64,000 bases of DNA. Source: Corynebacterium urinipleomorphum. Its GTDB lineage: Bacteria; Actinomycetota; Actinomycetes; Mycobacteriales; Mycobacteriaceae. The notes beneath the pieces were generated by a model, which saw only the letters and a program-made list of their open reading frames with translations, did not search any database and was not told the DNA's origin. Each line of letters opens with the position of its first letter. Positions within the stretch are counted from its first letter, which is position 1. The stretch spans positions 20,227 to 84,226 of the forward strand of contig NZ_LT706965.1 of assembly GCF_900155535.1 (NCBI RefSeq), given 5' to 3'. Below are positions 45,425-53,550 of the stretch, piece after piece. The translations under genes and the position numbers were made by a program.

Positions 45425-46234
45425 GTGAGGGGGAGACACAGCAAACAACAGGGGTTGGGCCTGCAGCAGATCCGAGAGATCGCAGCCGCTTTTCCTCGCG
45501 CGGCAGTCACAGGTCCAGCGGCCGCGCTGGCATTGGGGCTTCCTACCTTGGGCTGGGTGGAGGCGGTGGACCTGCGGTATTTGTCGGGGGCCAAGTCGGG
45601 GAAGCAGCCGAAGGACCCGCGGGTGATCTATCGCAGTGGCCGGTTGAGGTCTGACCTCGTCGAGGAGCACGACGGCATTGCAACGGTTCATCCGATGCAG
45701 GTCCTGTTCGACATTTACCGCTACTACGGCCGGCTCGAGGCGCTCGTTCCCTTGGAGCATGTGCGGTTTCATCAGCGTATTTCCCAGGAAGCGTTGCTGG
45801 ATACGACCAAGAGGTTGTTGCCCAGGGCGAATGGGATCCGGGGGTTTGAGGAACTGGTGGAGGGTAGCGCGGGGACGTCGCAAAGCCCGCTGGAGACGAT
45901 TGGCCGCGACGCGGTGTTGCAGGCGGGAATCCCGGAGATCGAGAAGATCGAGTTTCAGGTGGCGTTTGAATATGCCGGGCCGTTCGGCGAACACCGGACA
46001 GCGGTCGTGGACATGCTGATCAATGGGTGGCTGGTCGTTGAGCTCGATGGGCGCCTCAAGTACGACGGCACGTACGGGGCACCCACCGATGTGATGCTCG
46101 CGGAGCTGGAGCGGCAGAAGCAGCTTCAAAGTCTGGAGCTCGCTGTCATTCGCGCGGGCTGGCGCGATGTGATGGGAGGGAAGCTCATCAGCGATATCCG
46201 CTGCCTCCTCCGCGCTCGCCCGAAAGCCGCGTGA
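45425..46234 (+). CDS. AbiEi-like HTH protein with DUF559-like C-terminal nuclease domain
   Basis: A 269-residue protein from GTG 45425. The N-terminal LQQIREIAAAFPRAAVTGPAAALALGLPTLG resembles the winged-helix start of AbiEi-type antitoxins. The C-terminal half has the restriction-like fold common to DUF559/Vsr-like proteins: VDMLINGWLVVELDGRLKYDG (with Asp and Glu-x-Asp in the expected places) and a final LELAVIRAGW. A TTG at 45455 and a GTG at 45323 are alternative starts. A nuclease or a sensor of invading DNA is possible; no partner AbiEii toxin is next to it. Confidence 0.65.
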   Translation: MRGRHSKQQGLGLQQIREIAAAFPRAAVTGPAAALALGLPTLGWVEAVDLRYLSGAKSGKQPKDPRVIYRSGRLRSDLVEEHDGIATVHPMQVLFDIYRYYGRLEALVPLEHVRFHQRISQEALLDTTKRLLPRANGIRGFEELVEGSAGTSQSPLETIGRDAVLQAGIPEIEKIEFQVAFEYAGPFGEHRTAVVDMLINGWLVVELDGRLKYDGTYGAPTDVMLAELERQKQLQSLELAVIRAGWRDVMGGKLISDIRCLLRARPKAA

Positions 46235-46235
46235 T

Positions 46236-47282
46236 TCAGGAGTGCCACTGCGCGAGCCGCTCGCGCAGAATCTTCTCCGCGTCGTCGTGTGCGGCGCGGT
46301 TGCCTTCTACCGTGCCGCCGAGCATGATCTGCCAGCCGTTCGGCACATCATCGGCATTCGGGAAGAACGCGTGCCCCGCGTCGGGGTAGGTGTGCGCTTC
46401 AATGTTTCCGTTCTGCTCCGCCAGCGCACGCGCGGCATCGACAGACTGCCACATCTGGTCGTCTTCACCGCCGAAGAGCAGGACATTGCCACCGAATCCG
46501 CTGAGGTCGATCCGCGCGTTGTCGCCCGCATTCGCCGCCGCAGACTCGTACGTGGGGCGGTAGGACACCGGGTAGCTCGTCGCCATATCCCACATCATTT
46601 TCGCGCCAGCGCATATCGACGCCTCCCTGAACGACGCAAACCCCACCTTCTCGCCCCGGTCGGTGAATGAGGGCAGCTCCTCGCCTCTGCTGGAGAAGTC
46701 CAAGCCGCTGTAGGAATATTCGGCGGGCGCGAAGGCGACAACATTGTCCACCGGGTAGCCTCTTGCCGCGAGCAGTTCCGCAAACTCCGCGCCTTTGGAT
46801 GTGCCGATCACAGTGACGGGGCCGCGGGTGCCGTTGGTGGTGTCGGCAGAGTTCTCGACGTGCTCGTCGATGTAGCTGATGACCTCGTCGAACTGCTCCA
46901 GCGGAACGTTGGCGAGGGTCGGAACCTGATTCGGTTGCCCGAAGAAGAAGAGGCTGAGGACTTCGTAGCCGTCGTCGGCAAGCTGCTGCGCGCGGTCGTA
47001 GTCCGGCGAGCCCTCCGATCCGCCGTAGACCACGATCACGCCGCGGTGCTTCTTGTCCGCCGGGTGAAAGTGGAAGCCGTTCAGGTAGTCGCCCTCGATT
47101 GCGGTCACGCGATCTGAGGTGGCGTAGGAAGATTTGTCTGCGCTCCTGCCCTCGCCGGCCGACTGCGTGATCGGGTACTTATGCCCGTTGTAGGCGCGAA
47201 GCCCAACGACCACGAGTGTCAGCACGAGAATGGCGGCAAGTAGCCACAGCAGTACTTTCCCTATGACGCGCAGTGCTTTCAT
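46236..47282 (-). CDS. Alpha/beta hydrolase with N-terminal membrane anchor (BAAT/dienelactone-hydrolase-like)
   Basis: A 348-residue protein with an N-terminal transmembrane helix (VLLWLLAAILVLTLVVVGLRAY) followed by an alpha/beta hydrolase domain. The nucleophile elbow is GTSKGAEFA (GxSxG), the acid is probably in LFGGEDDQMW, and the His is in DAGHAFFP. The similarity is to acyl-CoA thioester hydrolase/BAAT C-terminal domains. The catalytic domain is on the outside if the anchor is N-in. The IS3 element is inserted 39 bases upstream of the ATG at 47282. Confidence 0.82.
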   Translation of the reverse strand: MKALRVIGKVLLWLLAAILVLTLVVVGLRAYNGHKYPITQSAGEGRSADKSSYATSDRVTAIEGDYLNGFHFHPADKKHRGVIVVYGGSEGSPDYDRAQQLADDGYEVLSLFFFGQPNQVPTLANVPLEQFDEVISYIDEHVENSADTTNGTRGPVTVIGTSKGAEFAELLAARGYPVDNVVAFAPAEYSYSGLDFSSRGEELPSFTDRGEKVGFASFREASICAGAKMMWDMATSYPVSYRPTYESAAANAGDNARIDLSGFGGNVLLFGGEDDQMWQSVDAARALAEQNGNIEAHTYPDAGHAFFPNADDVPNGWQIMLGGTVEGNRAAHDDAEKILRERLAQWHS

Positions 47283-47288
47283 ACTCCC

Positions 47289-47317
47289 ACTATCGCACCT
47301 TTTGGGAGCGCGGACAA
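47289..47317 (-). promoter_or_regulatory. Hydrolase promoter next to the IS end
   Basis: On the minus strand TTGTCC (47312-47317), a 17-base spacer and GATAGT (47289-47294) form a reasonable promoter; the ATG lies 6 bases after the -10, which suggests a leaderless transcript. The IS left end at 47321 is only 3 bases from the -35. Confidence 0.5.
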
Positions 47318-47320
47318 AAG

Positions 47321-49073
47321 GTTGGAGTGTTCTGGGGTGGGAGGGGCCATAATGGCCGCGAGGTTTCCTACCGATATCCGTCAGGCCGCTGTGAAGCGGT
47401 TTCGGGACGGTTCTGCTGCCAAAGAGGTCTGCGATTGGGTTGAGCGGCAATGCGGCCGCCGCCCAAGCCCATTGACGGTATGCAAATGGAATGACGACAT
47501 CCGACGAGGCATCGTCATCGCCGAGGTGCCGCAGACTCATCCGCCTGAGACTGTCGCGCGTGCTGTGGCGTTGCGCATGTCGTCTGAGTGGACATTGCGC
47601 GCTATCGAAGCAGAATGCAGCGTGCGTGCAGGGTCGATTCTCAAATGGGTTGATCGCTTCGGCCCGGATCCTGCTGATGCTGCGTCTATGACCTTCGAGC
47701 AGGTTTATGAGGCGACAATGGATGCTGTGAGAAAACAGCGCAGAGCAAAACGCGACAAAGAAGCACAATGCTCAAGTGCTCCCAAGCCGGTTCCGCGTCC
47801 GGTGGGGCCTGTCGACGAGTGGATCCCAGGACCGGGCCCTGTGCCGGATAAGGATCATCTTCCCGATGACCCGGAAGCGTTGAAACGGCTCCTGCGGCAA
47901 GAGCTTGACCGCAACGAAGTCAAAAACGCCGTGATCCAAGCCTTGATGGACACCGGGGAGGCCAGCACGGCGGGAAAAGGCCTCGTCCACGACGGTAAAA
48001 CCGCAGCGGCGGTGCAAGCTGCCGCTGTTAATGCCCTCGTGGACGCTACTGGCATCAGCACCGCCAAAGCGTGCAGGCAGGTCGGGATGCCGGAATCGAC
48101 CTACTACTACCAGCGCCGACGAGCGGCATCGGCCACACAGCGCGCAGCACGCCGCGAGGAGTTGAAGGTTTTGATCACTCAAGCGGTAGAAGAAGCCGGC
48201 CGCAGCTACGGCTACCGCAGGATCCACCACTGGCTGGCCTGTGCCGGGCACACGGTGTCAGAAAAGATCGTGCGCGCATGCATGACAGAACTTGGGCTGC
48301 ACCCGCCGGCAAGAACGTTTTCGAAGTACTCGTCCTACACCGGGGAAACAGCTCACCGGCCGGACAATCTCCTTCTCGTTACCGCCGACACAGCAGATAA
48401 GGCACGCCAGGTTGCTGTATCGGGTTATTTCACCAGCAATGCCGATCGGTTAGGGCTCACCCACGACTTCCACGCTGACGCCCCGTGGGAAAAGATCGGC
48501 ACCGACGTGACAGAAATCGCCTGCGCCGACGGCAGGCTCTACGTCTCTGCCGCGATCGACTTCTACGACGGGATGCCCGTGGCAGTGACGATGTCGGATT
48601 CACCCAACCACGATCTTGTCGCCGAGATGATCAGCGCTATCGAAGCACAAAAACCTGCCGGTGCCCGGCCGATTATCCATTCCGATCGCGGCGGGTTGTA
48701 CCGCAGCACGAAATGGGTCGAGATGATCACGGACCCTGCACACGACACAAACGCATGCCCCCAGTGCACCCCAGACGGGCGGTGCGCTCAGTCTTGGCGG
48801 TATATCCCGTCGTTGTCGCGGCGAGGAAACAGCGGGGACAACGCCCGGGTCGAGGGCTTTTTCGGGACGATGAAACAAGAACGACTCATCGGCCGGCCCC
48901 AAACCAAACAGATGACGAAGGCCGAAATGATCGATTACATTAACGACTACATCGACTTCTACATCCACAAACGGTTTAAGTCGACACTCGGTGCGGGCTA
49001 CACGACAATCGCCCAACACCGACAACTACTAAGCGCGTAACTACGAGAACAAAATCCTCGGAAACACTCCAAC
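47321..49073 (+). mobile_element. IS3-like insertion sequence
   Basis: The element has perfect 11-bp terminal inverted repeats GTTGGAGTGTT (47321-47331) and AACACTCCAAC (49063-49073), and one transposase gene. I could not identify a clear target duplication: the flanks are AAAAG and AAAAC, allowing at most a short A-rich duplication. It is the only apparently complete insertion sequence in the window. It separates the hydrolase from the glycan locus and lies between the hydrolase start and the DUF4440-like gene end. Confidence 0.85.
47352..49040 (+). CDS. IS3-family transposase, single-frame, with Cys insert in the DDE core
   Basis: A 562-residue transposase. The N-terminal HTH (RFPTDIRQAAVKRF) and Leu-zipper-like segment correspond to OrfA, and an rve integrase core follows: catalytic Asp385 (IGTDVTEI), Asp445 (IHSDRGGLY) and Glu501 (ARVEGFFG). 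IS3 elements usually express OrfA and OrfAB by frameshift; here both are one open frame with no slip needed. Between the second Asp and the Glu there are 55 residues instead of the canonical 35. The extra 20 include CPQCTPDGRC, a potential zinc-binding knuckle. The start ATG 47352 follows GGGAGGGG. Confidence 0.87.
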   Translation: MAARFPTDIRQAAVKRFRDGSAAKEVCDWVERQCGRRPSPLTVCKWNDDIRRGIVIAEVPQTHPPETVARAVALRMSSEWTLRAIEAECSVRAGSILKWVDRFGPDPADAASMTFEQVYEATMDAVRKQRRAKRDKEAQCSSAPKPVPRPVGPVDEWIPGPGPVPDKDHLPDDPEALKRLLRQELDRNEVKNAVIQALMDTGEASTAGKGLVHDGKTAAAVQAAAVNALVDATGISTAKACRQVGMPESTYYYQRRRAASATQRAARREELKVLITQAVEEAGRSYGYRRIHHWLACAGHTVSEKIVRACMTELGLHPPARTFSKYSSYTGETAHRPDNLLLVTADTADKARQVAVSGYFTSNADRLGLTHDFHADAPWEKIGTDVTEIACADGRLYVSAAIDFYDGMPVAVTMSDSPNHDLVAEMISAIEAQKPAGARPIIHSDRGGLYRSTKWVEMITDPAHDTNACPQCTPDGRCAQSWRYIPSLSRRGNSGDNARVEGFFGTMKQERLIGRPQTKQMTKAEMIDYINDYIDFYIHKRFKSTLGAGYTTIAQHRQLLSA

Positions 49074-49098
49074 AAAACGTCCGCATCCCCTTTGAAGG

Positions 49099-49458
49099 TC
49101 AGTGGGTCGTTGTGGTTTGGGTGTACAGCTTAAGGCGAGGGCGACCGCCCACAAGCGTGTACGTGCTGGTCATGAGGGCCTCAAAGGTATCTTCGCCACG
49201 CATAGCAGTGGCGTTGTAGACCAGAGTGGCGGAATCGGTGCCGAGGGGGATGATCCGGGGATCGCGGATCTCGTAACGGTCCCAGGCGGGCGCCTGGTTC
49301 ATGGTGCTGGAGATGGTGGGCTGGTCCATGACCATGCCGTTGACAAGCACCATGACCGCGTCGTCGGTCATGAGATCGCCGTAGAAGGTGCCGCCGTTCT
49401 GGGTGCACAGCGCGTCCCAACCGTCGTGTTCGAGCTGGAGGAGAGTGTCGAGGTCCAT
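49099..49458 (-). CDS. SnoaL/DUF4440-like small protein
   Basis: A 119-residue protein from ATG 49458: MDLDTLLQLEHDGWDALCTQNG, LMTDDAVMVLVNGMV, and a C-terminal TSTYTLVGGRPRLKLYTQT. This matches the NTF2-like cone fold of DUF4440. It is 10 bases downstream of the first glycosyltransferase and is likely in its operon. The role is unknown; NTF2-like proteins bind small hydrophobic ligands or act as minor enzymes. Confidence 0.75.
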   Translation of the reverse strand: MDLDTLLQLEHDGWDALCTQNGGTFYGDLMTDDAVMVLVNGMVMDQPTISSTMNQAPAWDRYEIRDPRIIPLGTDSATLVYNATAMRGEDTFEALMTSTYTLVGGRPRLKLYTQTTTTH

Positions 49459-49468
49459 GGACACGTTC

Positions 49469-50641
49469 TTACCAGCCGGCGAAGTGCCGTTCGAGGCGAA
49501 CCGGCCCGTCGACTTGGGAGACCCCGATCTCGGCGAGGGCGCTGTCGGACCCGACGAGCGTGCGGGGGCGGGTGCGCAGGACTCGGGAGCGGTGTGAGCG
49601 GATCGCCAGTGTGGAGGAAGTGGAGGAAAGCTCGAGGTACAGGCCGTCCCTTGTCTCGTGGAGCGCGCGGTGGAACTGTTCGGTGTCCTCGAGGAGGAAG
49701 GCGCCGTCGACGTCGACCGTGATGCGGTGGTCCGAGATGGGGCTGAAGCCGGTGGCGGGAAAAAGGCGCACGCGAGGATCAGACCGGAAGAGGTCGGGGA
49801 TCTCCAGGGCAGAGCTGAGATAGATGGTCGCGTCGAGGGCGAGCCATGAGCTGACCACCAGCTCGAGGACACCGGGGCTGTCGAAGGCGGGGTGGGGGTT
49901 CAGGCACACGCTGATGTCGGTGGTGTCGAAGCGGACGCCCACAGGGCGGGCGACCGGGTGCGTGATGCGGTGGGCGAGAGCCGTGGTCTCGACATTCTTC
50001 ACGCGGGCTTCCTCCGCGGCGTCGGGGAAGCGGCCGCCGAAGTCGTCCTCGTCGTGGACGGCGACAGCGGCGGGCTCGTGGATGAATATCGCGCCGGCGT
50101 TCCAGGCGCGGAACCCGAACTCCCAGTCCTCGCCGCCGTAGCCGATGAAGGAGCCGTCGAAACCGCCGATGCGCTCGAAGAAGTCCCTCGAGCAGGTGAG
50201 CACTGAGGAAATGATGAAGCGCCACGAGGTGTCGTCGGGGGAGGAAAGGTGGCGGGTGGTGCGCCAGGCGTCGATAAGCCATTCGGGCTCGGTGCGTGAC
50301 GGTCCTGTCAGCCGGGTGCCCACGACCACGGCGCGCGAGTCGGCCGCAACGTGGCGCGCGGCGGCGGCGAGATAGCCGGGTTGGGGAACGGTGTCGCCGT
50401 CCAGGAAGGCGAGAATCTCGCCGCGGGCGTGGGACGCGCCGAGGTTGCGCGCGGCCGCGGCGCGGAAGCCAAGGTCGTCTTGGGTGACCACCGTCGCGCC
50501 GGGCACGTGGGGGACGTGGTCGGACCCGTCGTCGGCGACGATGATTTCCACCTCCTCGGTCACGTCCTGCGCGCGGACGGCCTCCACGACCCGGGCGAGT
50601 GACTCGGGATCGTTGTAGTGCGGGATGACGACGCTGATCAT
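49469..50641 (-). CDS. GT2 family glycosyltransferase with C-terminal extra domain
   Basis: A 390-residue glycosyltransferase of GT-A fold: MISVVIPHYNDPESLARVVEAV, VADDGSD, AFLDGDTVP (DxD), and GYGGEDWEFGFRAWNAG, which resembles the GT27-like C-terminal acceptor region. After residue 220 there is an additional domain of unknown type containing VCLNPHPAF. Start ATG 50641 overlaps the GT4-like gene by ATGA. It is one of three genes of the minus arm of the glycan locus. Confidence 0.85.
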   Translation of the reverse strand: MISVVIPHYNDPESLARVVEAVRAQDVTEEVEIIVADDGSDHVPHVPGATVVTQDDLGFRAAAARNLGASHARGEILAFLDGDTVPQPGYLAAAARHVAADSRAVVVGTRLTGPSRTEPEWLIDAWRTTRHLSSPDDTSWRFIISSVLTCSRDFFERIGGFDGSFIGYGGEDWEFGFRAWNAGAIFIHEPAAVAVHDEDDFGGRFPDAAEEARVKNVETTALAHRITHPVARPVGVRFDTTDISVCLNPHPAFDSPGVLELVVSSWLALDATIYLSSALEIPDLFRSDPRVRLFPATGFSPISDHRITVDVDGAFLLEDTEQFHRALHETRDGLYLELSSTSSTLAIRSHRSRVLRTRPRTLVGSDSALAEIGVSQVDGPVRLERHFAGW

Positions 50642-51588
50642 GCGCGGGTCTCCCAGAGCGTCTGCCACTGCGCGGTGACGTCGTCCCACGTCCACGACGG
50701 AGGATCGGCGGGGCCGGGTTCCGAGAAAGCGTCGACGGCTGCCCGCCACCCACCGGTCGCGGCCGGGGCGACACGGGTGATGCGCCCTGGCAGCCACGCG
50801 TCGATTTCACGGGTGTAGTCCGAATCGGTGGCCAGCACGTGCCGGCCGGCCCCCAGCCACGTCATCAGCGAACCGGAGGCCGAGAAGTGCTTGTGGGCGC
50901 ACACCGGCACTGCGATGCGGCCCATTTCGGCGGCGAGTTCGTCGTTGGTGAGCCAGCCGGTGATCTCCGCGTCGAGTCCCGCACTTTTGGCGCGCTGGAG
51001 AAGGCCGTCGGCCCAGTCCTCGTGGCCTGATGACACGGAGCCCAAGAACCGCAGGCGGTAATCGGTGCCTGCGAGGTCGTCGATGAGGTCCTCGTGCCCC
51101 TTACCGGGGTAGAGGAAGCCGAGCACACCCACGGTGCCCGGCTCGGGCGCGAACGAGGAGTCGTTCCGGGGAATGGGCAGGCGCACTACGGAGACGTCCA
51201 CACCGCGGGAGCGGAAGAAGTGGGCCTCGTGGTCCGAATTCGTCACAGCCACGCCGCCGGAGTCGAGGCACGCCTGCGCCAAGCGCAGGTAAGCAGGTGT
51301 GCGCCGGGCGAAACGTTCCTCGCCCTCCTCCGGTTGGGGAATGTCGTGGAAGCTGACGCTCAAAGCGCGCGCACTCACACGGGTGAGGAGGGCATCCACC
51401 GCCTCGTCGGGGCTGGGGCCGAAGAGGTGGTCGGTGAACGTGGTGTGGATGAAGCCGGCAGGAAGCGGCGCACTGCTGAACTCTTCTTCCCGGATTACGG
51501 GGGCATCCGCCACCGCAGCGAGGGCGAGTGCGTACTCCGTCACCCCGTGCCCGTCGGGCCCGACAACGAGGTGGGTGGGCTGGCTCAT
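50638..51588 (-). CDS. Glycosyltransferase, GT4-like (GT-B fold)
   Basis: A 316-residue protein with a short N-terminal domain (LVVGPDGHGVTEYALALAA) and a C-terminal half like GT4 nucleotide-sugar domains: LGFLYPGKGHEDLI, LRFLGSVSSGHEDW, ASGSLMTWLGAGRHVLATDSDYTREI. The EX7E motif is not typical, so it is a divergent member. ATGA overlaps on both sides with its neighbours make a three-gene operon. Confidence 0.72.
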   Translation of the reverse strand: MSQPTHLVVGPDGHGVTEYALALAAVADAPVIREEEFSSAPLPAGFIHTTFTDHLFGPSPDEAVDALLTRVSARALSVSFHDIPQPEEGEERFARRTPAYLRLAQACLDSGGVAVTNSDHEAHFFRSRGVDVSVVRLPIPRNDSSFAPEPGTVGVLGFLYPGKGHEDLIDDLAGTDYRLRFLGSVSSGHEDWADGLLQRAKSAGLDAEITGWLTNDELAAEMGRIAVPVCAHKHFSASGSLMTWLGAGRHVLATDSDYTREIDAWLPGRITRVAPAATGGWRAAVDAFSEPGPADPPSWTWDDVTAQWQTLWETRA

Positions 51589-52433
51589 GAAAGAAGCTCC
51601 AGTGCGGCGATGCGCTCGGCGTGGCGCTCGAGACCGTGAGCGACCAGCTCGGGGCGTGCGCGGTAGTGCTCCAGCTGGGCGGCGACAATCTCGTCCCAGG
51701 GGATCTGCCCGCCGCCGCGGCGGGTCCAGGTGGCGCGGTCAGGAACGGAGGTGCCCAGAGCGGAGGCTGCGTGGGCGTCGATAGGCGCGTCGAGCTCGCC
51801 GAGCATCTCGTAGTCAGGCAGCTCGATGTCACCGCCCAAACCGAGAGCTTCACGGGCACGGGAAGCGACGACCGCGAGCGTCGCGTTATCGGGATGGTTC
51901 ACGGTGTGCCAGACAGGGGCGGTCTCCAGGTAGTCGGAGATCAGCACCGAGCCGTGGCGCTGCTCGCGGGAGCGGAGCTGCTCCACGGACATGTTCGCAG
52001 CGCGACGGTACGCCTCGGCGGCGGGGCGGTGGGAGACAGGCTCATCCAATCCGCGTGCGGCGGCGGCCAGGATGCGTAGGTCGTGGTACGGGATCACCGG
52101 CGGGTCCTGGGAGGAGTCCGCCGGGTCGCGAATGATGGCCTGGTAGGGCATGAGGCCGTCGTAACGCAGGACAGGCACGATCACGTGGCGCGCTCCGCGG
52201 GGCAGCTGCGCCAGCGTCTGCGAGGTGCCCACGGGCAGATCGCGGTAGTCGTCGCGGATCGGCTGGGTGACCAGGATGTCGGTGCGGGCGAGCATGTCGG
52301 CGAACCATTCCATGTCCTCCGGCTCAAGCTCGTGAACGGGGGCGATGCGGGTGGACTCGACGTCCCCGGGGGAGGAAATGAGACGGCGCAGGGACTCGGC
52401 CTGGCAATTACCGACGACAGTGAGAAACGGCAT
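51585..52433 (-). CDS. WcbI-like polysaccharide acyltransferase
   Basis: A 282-residue protein that begins MPFLTVVGNCQAESLRRLI, with the GNCQ signature of WcbI-type enzymes, followed by ILVTQPIRDDYRDLPVGTSQTL and VLRYDGLMPYQAI. WcbI family proteins, named from the Burkholderia capsule cluster, are thought to be acetyl- or acyl-transferases that decorate polysaccharides. It opens the minus operon and faces the divergent plus operon across 145 bases with TATATT at 52502 as possible -10. Confidence 0.75.
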   Translation of the reverse strand: MPFLTVVGNCQAESLRRLISSPGDVESTRIAPVHELEPEDMEWFADMLARTDILVTQPIRDDYRDLPVGTSQTLAQLPRGARHVIVPVLRYDGLMPYQAIIRDPADSSQDPPVIPYHDLRILAAAARGLDEPVSHRPAAEAYRRAANMSVEQLRSREQRHGSVLISDYLETAPVWHTVNHPDNATLAVVASRAREALGLGGDIELPDYEMLGELDAPIDAHAASALGTSVPDRATWTRRGGGQIPWDEIVAAQLEHYRARPELVAHGLERHAERIAALELLS

Positions 52434-52578
52434 GGTCCCCCAATATAGCTGCGCAAACGGCAGCGAATCTCGGGCACTGTGCCGATAGGTGCGCGAGCGT
52501 TTATATTAAGTACGTAAAATGGGCCGACCCACCTGGGCCGGTCCCAATTATTGCGAGCAGCACGTGAAGGGCGGTGGA

Positions 52579-53550
52579 ATGAAAGTTCTCTCGATCCCTG
52601 CGGAACATGTCTACCCGCAGGCGATTCAGCCTGAAGGAGTGAGCTTTCACCCCGACCCCGACATCGACGGCAACTGGTGGCCGCACCCTGCGCTGGAGGC
52701 GCAGTGGTGGGACACGCCGCGCGATGTGGATCTTGTGCACATTCACTTCGGGTACGAGCACCGCACGCCGGAGCAGCTCCAAGAGCTGGTGGATGCACTG
52801 CCGGTGCCGCTCGTGGTCACCGTCCACGACCTGAACAACCCGCACCTGTCGGATCCGGCTGACCAGGAACGCCACCGCGCGAATGTGGGAGTGCTCGTCC
52901 GCGCGGCCAAGCAGGTGGTCACGCTCACCGAGTCAGCGGCGGCCACCATCGCGCAGCGCTACGGGCGGGAGGACGTGGCGGTGGTGGGGCACCCGGCCGT
53001 CGTCAAGCACATGCCCGAAGTCGACGCCGAAGCAGATGCCGCGATATTCCTGAAATCGCTGCGGGCCAACGCCGTCGCCGATGTGGAGTTCTACCGCGCA
53101 ATCGCCGCGCGTGTTCCGCTCACCGTGTACATGCACGATGTCGATGCGACCCTTCAGCTCCACGAAGAGCTTTCGCTAATCGACGGCATCACCCTTGTCC
53201 GTCACACCCCCATGAACGACCATGAATTGCACTCCGCTGTCGCCTCCCACCGGGTGTGCATTCTGCCGTACGTGCGCGGGACGCATTCTGGCTGGCTGGA
53301 AATGTGCCGCGACCTGGGCGTGAGCGTCGCAGTGCCTGATTGCGGCTGCTACGCCGACCAAGCGGACACGCCCGAGGCTGTGTCGGTGTACCGCACGGGC
53401 GACGGCGCTGATGCGGGATGGGCCGCGGCCGAGCTCCTCGCTGCCGGCCCGGTGCCGTACCGCGGCGACCGTGAGGCGCAACTCCAGGACATCAAGCAGA
53501 TTCACGCCCGAATCTACACGGCCGCTCTCAATGCGGGGGCCGCGCGATGA
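52579..53550 (+). CDS. Glycosyltransferase-like protein of the glycan locus
   Basis: A 323-residue protein from ATG 52579 (MKVLSIPAEHVYPQ). It has GT-B-like features: VDLVHIHFGYEHR, LVVTVHDLNNPHL, VTLTESAAATIAQRYG, and a C-terminal PYVRGTHSGWLEMCRDLGVSVAVPDCGCYAD. The last segment corresponds to the donor-binding Rossmann domain, here shortened. GGGCGGTGG before the ATG is a suitable Shine-Dalgarno. The stop overlaps the next ATG by ATGA. Confidence 0.72.
   Translation: MKVLSIPAEHVYPQAIQPEGVSFHPDPDIDGNWWPHPALEAQWWDTPRDVDLVHIHFGYEHRTPEQLQELVDALPVPLVVTVHDLNNPHLSDPADQERHRANVGVLVRAAKQVVTLTESAAATIAQRYGREDVAVVGHPAVVKHMPEVDAEADAAIFLKSLRANAVADVEFYRAIAARVPLTVYMHDVDATLQLHEELSLIDGITLVRHTPMNDHELHSAVASHRVCILPYVRGTHSGWLEMCRDLGVSVAVPDCGCYADQADTPEAVSVYRTGDGADAGWAAAELLAAGPVPYRGDREAQLQDIKQIHARIYTAALNAGAAR

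Noticed and set aside
47283..47768. N-terminal extension of the hydrolase into the IS element
   Set aside because: The extension would cross the IS end and its promoter; ATG 47282 gives a proper membrane anchor.
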